Below are positions 1 through 10,309 of a stretch of DNA of 23,534 nucleotides, in pieces. Within the stretch, counting starts at the first letter, position 1; each line of letters begins with the position of its first letter. Origin of the DNA: Apostichopus parvimensis (Eukaryota; Echinodermata; Holothuroidea; Aspidochirotida; Stichopodidae); the NCBI GenBank assembly GCA_000934455.1, contig KN884080.1, forward strand, positions 5,495 through 29,028, written 5' to 3'. The position numbers were made by a program, and so were the translations under genes. The notes under the pieces were generated by a model. It was not told the origin of the DNA and did not search any database. It was given only the letters and a program-made list of their open reading frames with translations.

Positions 1-657
1 CCCCCCCCCACCGCGCCTCACCCAAATCTCGAAAGAAAAGAGAAAAGCTATTGAGTAGTTACATAAATGAAATATATGAGAAGGAAAGCTGCTTAACGTA
101 TGTTATATGTGAAACACCGCCATTCCGGGAATAACTGTGACCGCGGAGAAAATTTTACTGGAAATAACACACTCTGAGAGTTTTGCTTGGTATGACTATA
201 AAAAGCAAATATAACACAGAATGTTTATTCCCTATCTAGACAAAATACTTTACCCCAATCCCAGTGTGCTCCTCAGTAAGTTTAGGCTCGCTCCCTCTAC
301 CCCACTCCCCTTCAGACACCTTACCTGTACCACCCCTCCCTTCGCCATCTGCCCCCTCCCCTTCGCGCCTAATCTTTTTCAGAAAGCCCTTCAAATCCAT
401 TCCGTTTCTACCCGATAATATCATCACCATTTTAGTACACACAGTAGGCCTACTTTGCTTCAACAACAGTTTTCTGCACAGACGATTGATTCAATCAATT
501 TATTTCTAAAGGAAAATAAGTTAACAGTAAAGATGACACACCTGGAACTCACATGAAACCTAATTAGCATGACCTGAGGCAGTTAAAGCTAATGAATAGA
601 AAGATAAACGAGCCACGCGTCTAGTGTACACCTGGAATGTTGTAACTGTCATACAAC
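1..657. other. 5' flank of the 90-residue gene
   Basis: No gene is supported here. Positions 280-380 form a C/T-rich tract, so the minus strand is G-rich and gives spurious open frames on both strands. Two copies of acacctggaa (538-547 and 628-637), 90 bp apart, each carry a CACCTG E-box and lie just upstream of the proposed start codon. I see no clear TATA box or initiator, so the transcription start is not placed. An in-frame TAA at 643-645 closes the reading frame upstream of the ATG at 664. Confidence 0.5.
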
Positions 658-671
658 GTAACCATGGAAAC
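658..671 (+). promoter_or_regulatory. X-box-like RFX motif overlapping the start codon
   Basis: The 14 bases GTAACCATGGAAAC form two imperfect inverted half-sites, GTAACC and GGAAAC, around a 2-bp AT spacer. They fit the published X-box pattern RYYNYYATRRNRAC at all but one position on either strand. X-boxes are bound by RFX factors, which drive ciliary genes in animals. Here the start codon ATG (664-666) sits in the centre of the motif. Such motifs normally lie in proximal promoters or 5' UTRs, so the placement is unusual and could be coincidental Kozak context. Confidence 0.4.
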
Positions 672-680
672 CGACGATAA
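664..680 (+). CDS. Coding exon 1 of an unrecognised 90-residue protein
   Basis: This short exon encodes METDD plus two bases of a Lys codon. The ATG has a good context (ACC before, G after), and an in-frame TAA at 643-645 stops any upstream extension within a contiguous exon. The exon ends AA|gtaggt, a good GTRRGT donor. It leaves phase 2, exactly what the acceptor at 3162 needs: AA plus G gives Lys. The exon was chosen because donor, phase and start context agree. It is too short to prove from sequence alone, and the true first exon could lie outside the window. The assembled coding sequence is 17+95+62+36+63 bases, equal to 90 codons plus a stop. Confidence 0.5.
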
Positions 681-2247
681 GTAGGTCAGTCCGTGTATAG
701 CAGTGGCTGGGAATAGTGCATCATATCATGCAATACTGGTTCGACATATTTAATAGTCATTCAGTGATATGTCATATGTCATGATATTACGAATTGTTCT
801 CACTGTTCTTCTCTGTTCATATATTTTAAATGAGTAAACTAGATTTCCTTGGTTGTTTAATACATCCCTCACTTGCTCCTCTCCCTAATTTGATAGAAGG
901 ATTGTTTTATTTCACTTTCTTCGTTTTTCCTCTTATGTACTTCTCGTTGGTATATGGAAGTCTGCCTAATTAGCACATAATTGAATAGCCCTTAATATAA
1001 TTAACATATCTAATATGTGACTACAAATATTGCGGGTTCTTAATTGCCTAATTTTATGGAGAACATGTTTGTTCTTTAAAGTTGATTAAACGTCACCTTC
1101 AAAATCTTTTGAGGTTTATACGATATGTTCATAGTCCCATTATGACATATACAGCTAACAAATTAATACTGCTCCATATAATTTGTCTTTCATTAAGCTG
1201 TGAAAAACGGGAAAAAATGGGTTACTCTTTAATTGATAAACCATTTAAGAATATGAAAATCGAACGTTTCAATTTCTTTTAAAGTTAGCCAGTCATGTCT
1301 ACTGTTTTGTTCTTATCAAATAATATCAAGTGACTGTTAAACATCTTCGACACTTAGGATGTAAAGTGTTAGCACCAGGTGTTTTACAGTGGCATTTTTA
1401 TGATCAAATATTCATTGATAGTGTTTACCATTACAACCAATAATAGTTTGGTTTAATCGTATTGAATATGCGAGATGAAATATTGTTCGTGTTTAGCAGG
1501 GAATAAGGAATTCGAAGGTTTATGTCGCCTTGACAAATCTGTAATATAGTCATAATAATCAAGAAATCTATTTTCATATATTTCGCAACATTTCTTAGCC
1601 ATAAAACATAAACAAGCAAACAACAACACGAACAAGAAAGCAAAGCACATGAGATCCTTTAAGATTCGATTGATGAGATCTTATATATCTTTAAATATCG
1701 AATTATACACTGCACTAGTTGTTTTTATCTGCACAGAACAGGTGCCAAAGCGGATTAAATTATTCCATCGAAGTATAACATGTATAATGGATTACGGCAA
1801 TTAGAAATCGATTTCAAATTTGCAACTTAACTGTTTGTAGCGAATATAGAAAGGCTTAGAAGGCTGTCATCATCACCTTCAGACTTTCTTCCAAATGGTT
1901 TACATCATAGTAATAACACACGCTACAAAATGAAGTACATATTTCTATGCCAGGTACACAATGAATGAACGTACAAGTTAACAATCACAATAAACACTTT
2001 TACAACTGCCATTGTCATATCCAGGTCGTAAATATGGCCATTGTTAGTTAAAATTAGAAGTCGATACCAAGTCAGTATCAAATCAGAACCAAGATTAGCG
2101 TGGTTAACATATTGACCTAAGAATGATAGAACAAAAAGGAATTAAGAAACCAGTCAAAAGTCGCTTACCCCTTTCTCTTCACTACCATACCATACTTAGC
2201 GGCAAGTGACGCAATGAAGAACAAACTGATTGACTAATCACATTTCA
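681..2247. other. Intron 1, proximal part
   Basis: The sequence is AT-rich with no supported exon. Short open frames near 1082-1282 and 1431-1650 have no splice context, domains or recognisable sequence. Intron 1 as a whole runs from 681 to 3161 if exon 1 is right. Confidence 0.5.
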
Positions 2248-2605
2248 TTTAAGCTAAATTCTTTTTCACTTAAGTAAAATGCAATTTAGCTGAAGTAAAA
2301 TTGAGAAGCCATTTTGCTTAAGTAGAATAACATTTGACTTAAGTAGAATTGCATTTTACTTATGCAGAATTGTATTTAACTTAAGTAGATTTGTATTTTA
2401 CTTAAGCTTAATTTAATTAAGCTTTAAGCTAAATTGAATATCATTTAGGTGAAATACGATATAGACAAAATCGTTTGAATTCAAGCTCATGTGAATTCCG
2501 CTTAAGTGGATTACAAATATAATTCTACTTAATTGCAATTAATTTTACTTCAGCTTAATTGTATTCTACATAAGTGGAATTAATTCTACATAAGTAGAAT
2601 AAGGA
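2248..2605. repeat. AT-rich degenerate array built around CTTAAG
   Basis: A roughly 20-22 bp motif of the type acttaagtagaattgcattt recurs with much drift and in both orientations. The palindrome CTTAAG itself occurs at 2269, 2317, 2338, 2380, 2401 and 2501. Related forms such as cataagtagaat follow up to 2603. No coding potential is seen. Several copies contain CACTTAA or TTAAGTG, which resemble NK2-class homeodomain sites, but this may only reflect the repeat unit. Confidence 0.7.
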
Positions 2606-3161
2606 AGTAAATGTCGCAAATGTACGCATTCAGAACGCATACAAAGAAAGAATGCTCTACGCATAAGACTGCTAGGCATAATAATGCAAGATAAAGTTGT
2701 GTACACTTCGTGACGGATGGGCTAGGTATTCCAGTGTTTACGTAACGCGTAGTCAATTCTTAAACGTTTTGTGTTGTTTGCCCGTATCAATGAATCAACG
2801 ATTACGTGAGATATGATCTAACGTTTGAACTGATGAAGAACCATACAACCAACATTTGCATACAAACTTAAAAAAGTCACAATTTAATTGTTTAATTTTT
2901 ATATTTGATACATTACAATGTTTCGTAAGCAGGAATTTTGTGACACTTCAAAATAATATTGTTATTTTTTTTCCACGTGTCTATGTATACTAACATTTTG
3001 ACCTCCAATTTCGTTTATTCGTCTTAATCTGATCCACAATATCATTCATATCTTATTTTAAACATATGAGACATTTCAAATTCTTCATTATATTAGATGG
3101 ATAGCACGCCAGTCTCGTTAGAATCGTTAAATATGGTGTGATTCTTATTATTACTTCACAG
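2606..3161. other. Intron 1, distal part and acceptor
   Basis: No gene is seen up to the acceptor. The intron ends in a T-rich stretch followed by acttcacag at 3161, a moderate 3' splice site. Confidence 0.5.
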
Positions 3162-3256
3162 GTTTGGTAACCCTTACTTTGAAGGAGGATATATTTTACC
3201 AGAGACTATTCCGGTCACATCGATCCCGTCATCATTGAAATCAAGAAATGTCAAAG
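3162..3256 (+). CDS. Coding exon 2 of the 90-residue protein
   Basis: This 95-bp exon encodes residues 6-37 and begins after the Lys codon is completed. The open frame is FGNPYFEGGYILPETIPVT followed by SIPSSLKSRNVK. Both other frames are closed or lack matching phase. It is flanked by ttcacag and by AAAG|gtaaaa, leaving one base (G) that joins TT of exon 3 to give Val. The segment is rich in Pro, Gly and aromatic residues, then becomes basic near its end. There is no signal peptide, membrane span or known motif. A perfect CRE (TGACGTCA, 3267-3274) lies 10 bp into the following intron. Confidence 0.72.
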
Positions 3257-3274
3257 GTAAAAGAAATGACGTCA

Positions 3275-4167
3275 GTAAATTAAAGTATGGTCATATTATA
3301 TTAATTAATACATGGACGCTTTGAAAGTCGGTTGTTATAAATAACATAAATTTAACACTATATGAAGCAATCTAGAATATGCTCTAGTTCTAAATTATTC
3401 AAATTATTGTAGTCCTACATTTCCGAATAATGTATTAGGAGCAAGCTATCATAAATACAAAAATCACAAAGTAGGTAGGCAATCAGAACTGGAAATGACT
3501 CCGTATGTGGTGTGTAAGAGTTAATGAACAGACTAATAGTCCAGATATATACTGTATTAGAAAATGTATACATAACACGTGTAGAAGCTTGTAACAAGTT
3601 ATTTAAGAAAAAAATTTAAAATATACTAAGGATATTCCACTCGTATAAATCGTCTTTTATTAACGTAACGTTTTAGGGATATTTAAGGCATCCGTGGTTG
3701 TGTTTTATTTATTACCAGCGAAATAGGATCAAGTAATTAGTGCAATGATTTGTATATAAATGCTATGAAGTATGTCTGCTTGCATCAAAGTTACAATAAA
3801 AGTTGGTAGTCTTACCATGATTATTCAACAACAAATTAAGTAAGTGCTGATATGCTAATTAAGCTACATATATCCCAGGTTCCTGTCTTGCGTCACCAAT
3901 ACCTGAACAAATAAACGCATAATAAGCGTCGCAGTAAGTAATCGAGCAGACATGCGCACAACAAGCTGAACCACCAAGTCAAATATATCCATACTGAGGT
4001 AGCCTATATAGGGACACATCCACATCAACTCTCAGACTGGTTTTGTAATAAATGCTGTTGTAGAGTACTTCATTGCACTTTGGGGTCAGTCTTACATCTG
4101 ACTCGAAATCATTTAGTAAGGAAACAGAGAACCGAAGATATTCTTTAAAAATGTATTTCAAGGTTAA
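3275..4167. other. Intron 2, first part
   Basis: No gene is supported. Short open frames on the minus strand near 3415-3597 and 3979-4161 lack splice edges or recognisable sequence. Confidence 0.5.
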
Positions 4168-4193
4168 CGGTCATTTGAGGTCAGCAGAGGTCA
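4168..4193 (+). promoter_or_regulatory. Triple nuclear-receptor half-site, DR4 spacing
   Basis: Three half-sites lie in the same direction: CGGTCA (4168-4173), AGGTCA (4178-4183) and AGGTCA (4188-4193). Each pair is separated by four bases (tttg, gcag). The last two form a perfect direct repeat with spacer 4, the class bound by thyroid-hormone receptor and LXR-type heterodimers. The first differs from consensus at one base. The site is in intron 2 far from any exon, so function is an inference. Confidence 0.45.
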
Positions 4194-5756
4194 AAGTCTG
4201 CAAAAATTGTTAAACACAAATTCTCAGGAAAGTTTGGATGTATGTCAAACTGTGTATGATGATTTCGAGTCATAATAAGTACTACCTTAGCCGTATCGTT
4301 TTAGTTAACTTCAGTGGTCAGTCAATGTCCAATAAACAGAGATATTTGGTATCTTTGTAGATGGATATCTTCTGATATCAGATTCCTAAAATATTTCACT
4401 AAGTACGTCACTGAATTTTTCATGCATTTTCTCATCTCTGATAATTTACTATAAGAGAGGTTGCTAAGTAAGGTCAATTTTCAAGCATGTAACAAATTGC
4501 TCGAATGTTTGTGGATTACAAATGTTTCTATCTGAGAATAATGTTTGATTGTTTTTATATCCAGTTGTATCTTAATGATCAATACTTTACCGATTAGTAA
4601 TACAATAGCATAAATAGATGAAAGGAAACACTACAGTGAATTTGTATGTAAATTAAAGTAGAAGTTTATTTTTGATATAGTTTATTAGATCGATATAGTC
4701 ACGTGTCCAGGTTGTATTTCTATACAATGTTAAATTCAATAAATGCTTCTTTAAATACCGTATGCTCGTTAAGTAACTGGACTACTTAGTCTAACACAAT
4801 GGTTATTAGGTCAGCTCCTGCAGATGCACCACAGAATACAATAATTAATTAATTAAAACAATACATATGACGTCGAATGACATATCAAACCATTACAAGT
4901 TTGTCATTGACAAATGATATTGTATGTCAGCTATTAATAAAAACCATATTTAAGTTGAGTCATAATCATTTTCAAAAGTGTGAATAACATTTAACATTTA
5001 TGCCTGCACTGAGAAGCCTACGTTATCATTTAGTTTACCTTGAAAAGCAGAGATTTAGCACATTGTAAAGCTGAATATCTTGAAAACCGGGATAGCTTTA
5101 CAAACATCACGAGCAATCAAATGTTTCATTTCTCTGTACAATAACACATCTATACTAAGATTCTACCTAAATTCATTATTTAAATTATTTAATAGTAATG
5201 TAAATACATACAAACTACCCTATCTCCACCCCTCAACATTATTTCTCGAACTCGTACACATTGTACCCTCGTTCATTGTTTTGTGTTTAAAGGACACATC
5301 GAGATTCCCATTGTCAAAGAGGGGTTGAAATGGAAAATTTTATATGAATCATCGTTTTCTATACACTCGTACCTTTCAAATGATTCCCAATTTGTGTCAA
5401 ACAAAGCTTTCATCCTCGAGGAATAAACGATCAAAACTTCGAGGGTAATAAAAACTTTCTAAAAATTGTTGCATATACGGTAATGCGGCGTGAAGTCAGT
5501 CGAAGAACTCAGCTCACTTCCGGGGCTAGCATGTTATACAACGTCTGTTAGTTAGGTCTAGACCACATGTTACCACTACTATACTATAGGATTGCACTTG
5601 CACAGAATGTCACATTTTCCTTGCACTGTAAGTAACGAAATTCTAGAAGCTTCGCTACGAAGTTAAGTAGCAGGACCATCGACATTCCAGACAATTTAAA
5701 TCATTTTATGGTCTTAATAACGGTGGTTTGTGTATGCTCAACCGACTAGTTTCAGT
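4194..5756. other. Intron 2, middle part
   Basis: The sequence is AT-rich and no exon is supported. A short inverted stretch near 4875-4928 (tgacata to tatgtca, with tttgtcattgacaaa inside) can fold but is small. The plus-strand open frame at 5080-5328 is unremarkable. Confidence 0.45.
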
Positions 5757-6236
5757 TCAGGATAGTCCAACCGTTCTGCTCGGGGACTTCGATTGGCAGC
5801 GACCCGTCTCGGCCATCGGGATCGTTTTACAATTCTTCTGCAAGGGACTCAATTGATAGGGAAAAACACCGATATATTCATCACCCTCGAAAACTATTTC
5901 CTCATCTTCTTCTTCAAGAAAATCATTTTCGTCAAAGCTTGACGAAGTTTCTGAGAGGTGAAATCCCATTTCCTCGGAATCAGAAGATTCGGGAGAAGAC
6001 ATTTTCAATTGTTGAGGAGAGTGTTGTGGTATCGGTAAAAACGGGGAGTCGGCTTTGGCTGAAATGGTTCCTTTGATGACGTCAGATGAACTGCGGTGGG
6101 CAGCTTTGCTTTTTTTATGAGTGGCAGCTTGAGAGGTCTCTAGGGAATACTTTGACAGCAAATTTCTGGCGTTTGAAGCCGCATTTACGGAAAGTTGTGC
6201 ATGATGGGTTGTGTTGTAGTAATGTAGATAAACCAT
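5757..6236 (-). CDS. Possible nested gene or exon: acidic, serine-rich protein of unknown function
   Basis: The minus strand is open for 159 codons from ATG (6234-6236) to TGA at 5757. An internal ATG at 6000-6002 with aaa before it is the more likely start, because from there the protein is strongly biased: MSSPESSDSEEMG, then a run of Ser, Asp and Glu including LEEEDEEIVFEGDEYIG. The residues VFPYQLSP follow. That acidic/Ser head ending in a PYQ-F/L-x-P motif recalls the N-terminus of invertebrate proteins with a P2X7-intracellular-like cysteine-rich domain. The cysteine-rich part is not here. A donor-like AATT|gtaaaa lies at about 5829-5834, so this could be a first exon. A second frame is partly open after PYQ, which could also mean decay. 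It lies in intron 2 of the plus-strand gene, antisense to it. Identity is uncertain. Confidence 0.35.
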   Translation of the reverse strand: MVYLHYYNTTHHAQLSVNAASNARNLLSKYSLETSQAATHKKSKAAHRSSSDVIKGTISAKADSPFLPIPQHSPQQLKMSSPESSDSEEMGFHLSETSSSFDENDFLEEEDEEIVFEGDEYIGVFPYQLSPLQKNCKTIPMAETGRCQSKSPSRTVGLS

Positions 6237-6324
6237 TCCAAGACATGAAATCCCACCACTTCATAACCTCTTTAATGGTGGAGTGACTGCTGATGATGTC
6301 ATCATTGCTCAATCTCATAGACAT

Positions 6325-7039
6325 CAGTAATTAACTGTGTATACAACACGTTTGCCCCGATCCATTAAATGTTTGACTATTTTAGACAGATGTGTGTATA
6401 ACAGCTTCTAAATTATCTCGTGATAACAGCTTAGAGAGAGATTCAGAGACGATGTAGTCAAAGTCAAAGTCAGTTTGTGCATTATTTAGAATATTCTAAA
6501 CCGTCGATATTTGGACTTCATTTTCTGACACTCTCATAGCGTATTCCTGCCCCCCCCTTCCCACCCCACCCCACACTCCTGATTCCTATCCACTTTGCAA
6601 AGCAAAGTATCAGCTGTCACCTGCACCGTGTTCCTACACATATGATTTATTCTTAGTACAATTTGAAGAACATTAAACAAGGAACCCTGAGTGTAAAACA
6701 AACAACCTTCCATTACCGAACTGGCATGCTCTTAGATCCAGCAATCCTCTTACATGGAGACTTGTTACGTTGTTATGAAAATGTTTTGTTTATTCTTTTA
6801 CATACATAATTTAACTTTAAATTGTTATTTAACAAATTCCCCTTTTCTTCTTTAATATTTTTTGGAAACAGTGTTTAATTATGGCTCTCGTGATTTGTGA
6901 TGACGTCACTGATGTAGTGAGTGTTCTCTGATCCGTGCATCGTCTCAAGGATTATTATTCTTGATCTGAGCATCGAATACTCGATTATCATAATTTGGTT
7001 TCTTAATTTAGTCCAAAATGTGTTTCTGTTTGAAAGAGA
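6325..7039. other. Intron 2, between the nested open frame and the C-tract element
   Basis: No gene is seen. A C/T-rich patch sits at about 6547-6580 and a perfect CRE lies at 6901-6908. Confidence 0.5.
6901..6908. promoter_or_regulatory. Isolated perfect CRE (TGACGTCA)
   Basis: This is one of six isolated TGACGTCA palindromes in the window. The others are at 3267, 6077, 22297, 22791 and 22944. CREB/ATF proteins bind this sequence. No promoter is evident beside it. Confidence 0.35.
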
Positions 7040-7320
7040 GCAGCACGCAGCCAGCCAAGGGGGGGGGGGGTAGGAGGGACAGCTCCCTCCTTGAGCATAT
7101 TCTTTATTTATTTTTGATGATATCGCTAGTAATTTTAAAATAGAAAATGCTTAGATGCAACTTACAAGGCCTGGGAAGTGCCATTTCCAGCGATCTGGGA
7201 GGCATTTCGACCAACATTTTCTTGTGCGCTTCGCGCCAACTTATGGTGGCACTACGCTTACAAAGTTTGCCCACAGGCTCCCCCCCCCCCTTGGAAAATT
7301 CCTCATTACGCGCCTGAAAG
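7040..7320. mobile_element. C-tract repeat element with inverted ccaagg/G-run ends
   Basis: A left ccaagg followed by a G run (7055-7070) pairs with a right C run followed by ttgg (7281-7294). Flanking words such as acgcgcctg suggest a short non-autonomous element. The interior contains gcttcgcgcc and gatgcaactt...ggcctggg, and no intact protein. Related words (aggcc, gatgcaa, ggaaatg) occur in the element at 20834-21179, so the two may be distant relatives. Exact ends and target-site duplications were not resolved. Confidence 0.5.
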
Positions 7321-7341
7321 GGAGCATATGCTTTCATTTAG

Positions 7342-7566
7342 GATAATTGTATAATTGATCAGATATGTTAATGAGATGATAACAGTTCTAACCTGATTGG
7401 TTTTATAACTAAGAGGATAATAGTTGTAAACTGATCAGGTATAAATCCGAGATGATAATGATAGTAAATTGATCGGTAATCTCACTGAGATATAAGAATT
7501 GTACACTGAACAGCTATATTACTGATATGATAATTATAGCAAACTAATAATATCAAAATTAGGGAT
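7342..7566. repeat. Degenerate 38-bp minisatellite, about six copies
   Basis: Units begin at 7342, 7378, 7416, 7454, 7492 and 7529 and are 36 to 38 bp long. Each starts with a gataat-like word, has a tgatc-like word in the middle and mostly ends in gagat. A further partial copy may follow to about 7595. The array ends about 150 bp before coding exon 3. Confidence 0.7.
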
Positions 7567-7712
7567 AAACTAGATTGATTACTCAGCTAATATGAAGTTA
7601 TCATCGAGAGCCAACATAAATCTTGTGAATATGTTTATGTTTTCAATCCAGACCGCTAAAGATGAAGTATGCACTTATTATTAACATATCTCTCTTTTAT
7701 GTTTTTCATCAG

Positions 7713-7774
7713 TTTGGAATCGTCCCAATTTTAACGAGTATCGTCGTCTGAATCTACAAACCGGTCAATGGCAG
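7713..7774 (+). CDS. Coding exon 3 of the 90-residue protein
   Basis: This 62-bp exon encodes residues 38-58. The first two bases complete Val, and the exon then reads WNRPNFNEYRRLNLQTGQWQ. The acceptor has a strong pyrimidine tract (tctcttttatgtttttcatcag) and the donor is GCAG|gtagga. The other two frames contain stops. It is the most basic and aromatic part of the protein, with two Trp, Tyr, Phe and three Arg. The exon ends in phase 0. No catalytic motif or known domain is visible. Confidence 0.75.
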
Positions 7775-8259
7775 GTAGGAGTGTGATCACCTTTCATTCA
7801 GCTATTGCTCATAATGCAAGTCTGGTCAGCTTGTTTGCGTTATGCTGCCATAGCACTGTTTTCAGTCCCCAATAATTGTAAATAAATCACTATAGTGATA
7901 CATTATCTGTGAAGTTTACGTGTTGCTAGTAATATTAGAAGTACTGACGTAAAGAAAGAACTTTCAGATACCTTCCCGCCCCTACTTCTAAGGGGAAGGG
8001 GCGGGGGGGGTTGTGGAGAGATCCGATGTAATCTTGCGTGCGAACATTATCTAAATGAATCTCATTCAGCGCTCACAACGCTTGGTTCTATATTAACACC
8101 CGTACAATGTACATGTCAGTTTGATATTGCCAACATAGTTATATTGTACAATCGTTTTTGACACATGCCGTTTTATTTATATTCGAGGTTGTGAATTTGT
8201 ATCCAATAAACTTCACGTTTATTCTGAGATGAAACTTTAGAATATTATGACTCATATTG
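7775..8259. other. Intron 3, first part
   Basis: No gene is seen. An inverted pair of C/G-rich words around 7976-8010 (cccgcccctacttctaagg against ggaaggggcggg) can form a small hairpin. Confidence 0.5.
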
Positions 8260-9820
8260 AACTGGTCTGTTCTTGTAATGTCTATGTAATTGTTCACATA
8301 ACAGCAGTCGTAACAGTCCGTTTAACTGACCCTATATCTTACTGTATACCAGCCCTCTGGTTTTTACTAGGCATGTTTATGTTTTTAGTTGTTTCTGTTT
8401 GTGTAAGACGTGGGTCTTCCATGCATCACTTGAACACTAACATATATTTTACTTTAAAATTTCGGTCTTAATTCAAGTAATTACTAATCCAATTAAATTT
8501 AACCATTTCTATGGTACTTTTCGAATTGGTCAAATGCACAGGATGGTGATGGGAAAATTTGGAAGTTAGTAATAGGAACAGATGTATGTAGAATTTGACT
8601 CTAAAAACTTATTTTAAGTTGATTTCTATACTTTCGTAGTGTTTAACTCAAATAATGTTGAGAATTAAGTCGATGCGTAAACGTTTTAATAACATTAAAT
8701 AAAGCTGCATGCTACGTAATAGGTTATAACGTTGACCAATCCATATAATATTCACACATAACTGGATACCACTGCAACTAAGTAAGAGATATAGGTATGT
8801 TGTTACAACCACGTGACTGCTACTTATAGTGAGGTATTTATCGTTTAATCAGATTAAGACAATAGTTTGTCCCACAAATTTATTGTCATGTTTTATTTGT
8901 TTGTTTCCAAACCTTTAATATCTCTGACTATTTACATCTTTCCTGGTGTGATTTTGGTAAATTAAAGTAACATTAAGTTTTCAAGGTCCTTATCTTTCCT
9001 TTTACGGCCAAGTTTGTTACCAGCAGATTGTAGCAAAAACAACACAAAAACAGAACCTAGAAATATCCATTCTGATATTCTTCCTTTGGAATTAAATCAT
9101 GCTAATAAATTAACAGTGTTGCTTAAAAAGCTTCAGGGGATTTGAAGGATCACTTGCTTAAATTATGACTTATCCAGAATAGTTTTTATGTGACTGACAT
9201 ACGAGTGTGTTGGTCCAAGCAGGCTTAAACATAATGAAAAGACGGGTCAGTTTTTTATTTGAAACCAATAAACTTTAATGTATTCTTCTGAAAAGTAATG
9301 CTTGCCATTGTCATTTGTATATATGAAGGGAAGAGGAGCTATTTTAACTACTGACATTTTAAGGGTTCCGATCTAATACTCGTTTTTGTTGGGAGGGGGG
9401 TGGGATAATAGTATTCATGTAAATTGGAATAAATAAGAAAACAGAAAGAAACTCTGTAGTATATATGTGTAGCTCTACTAACCCGCTTCGTTGTTATCTT
9501 GTACGGATACCATGGTAACCAAAACATATGCAATCACTTTATAAAATATGAATATAAGCGTGTTTTGAACAGACGCAAACATATATACATGAGACGATTT
9601 TGAAGCAGTCAGGATCCGGGGTGGGGGCTTGGAGTTGAGTTGTTCCAACTACAGTACGGTATAGTCGGTAACTGATAATATGATTTAAATATTCACAATT
9701 TGTCATCGGCTAATTGTTTATTTTATCTTGATAATTATCTTCAAGTGTTAAGGATATTATATTGCAACACCAGGACCTTCCAGTCTCATTCATTCCTTAT
9801 TGTTAGTATCTAGGATTGGG
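8260..9820. repeat. Dispersed repeat, copy A
   Basis: Parts of this segment match two other places in the same intron. Positions 8296-8345 match 10355-10405 (tcgtaaca...gtccgttta). Positions 8691-9060 match 10503-10830, including cattaaataaagctgc and gcagatt(g/a)tagcaaaaac. Positions 9130-9820 match 14825-15480, including ggtccaagcaggctta. Copy A holds about 240 bp (roughly 8440-8690) absent from copy B. The open frame at 8247-8471 does not keep a protein pattern between copies, since codons differ mainly at changing positions. It is probably an old transposon or segmental duplication. Confidence 0.65.
9506..9519 (-). promoter_or_regulatory. X-box-like motif within repeat copy A
   Basis: GATACCATGGTAAC reads GTTACCATGGTATC on the minus strand, one base from the X-box pattern. 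The same 18 bases, including accaaa, recur at 11452. It may be only a repeat-borne word. Confidence 0.25.
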
Positions 9821-9829
9821 TGGAGAGTT

Positions 9830-10309
9830 AAGGGCGCTACATAATACAGGAACAACTCACGTTAACTTTTGTATCACGTTTATTACAAACGTAGAAACAA
9901 ATTTATACAAATAGGGAAATGAACAGAAATACATATCTCTAAAATATATTTGGAGATAAAAGTCTGTAAGTAAATCACGAGCATTGGTAGGATAATTTAC
10001 AACTAATCATATCATTTCTTCATTTGGTAGAACACTAGTAGCGTGTATGACTTTGAAACAACATAATTGACATAACCGACGCTGCTTAACGTTCCCAACA
10101 TACCACTATAAATCCTAGTGAAACATTGGTATTATTCTTCTGAACCAAAACTAAGCTGTAGTAAAAATCAAAGATATTAACAAATATCTTAATCAAATAA
10201 TATCTTCACCTAAATGAATGTACTGAAAATATCCCGCTTTTACGTCACCATCTCGATGTACATTAAATATGAAACCGTAGAATGCTTTTTATCATGTTGC
10301 ACCGTTATT
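9830..10309. other. Spacer between repeat copies A and B
   Basis: The sequence is AT-rich and I see no gene or structured element in it. Confidence 0.45.

Noticed and set aside
236-509. Overlapping open frames on both strands in the C/T-rich tract
   Set aside because: They follow from low-complexity pyrimidine sequence lacking stop codons. There is no splice or start context.
1220-6270. Similar words gataaaccatt...atgaaa near 1235 and 6227
   Set aside because: The match is about two dozen bases with gaps, too short to claim homology in AT-rich sequence.
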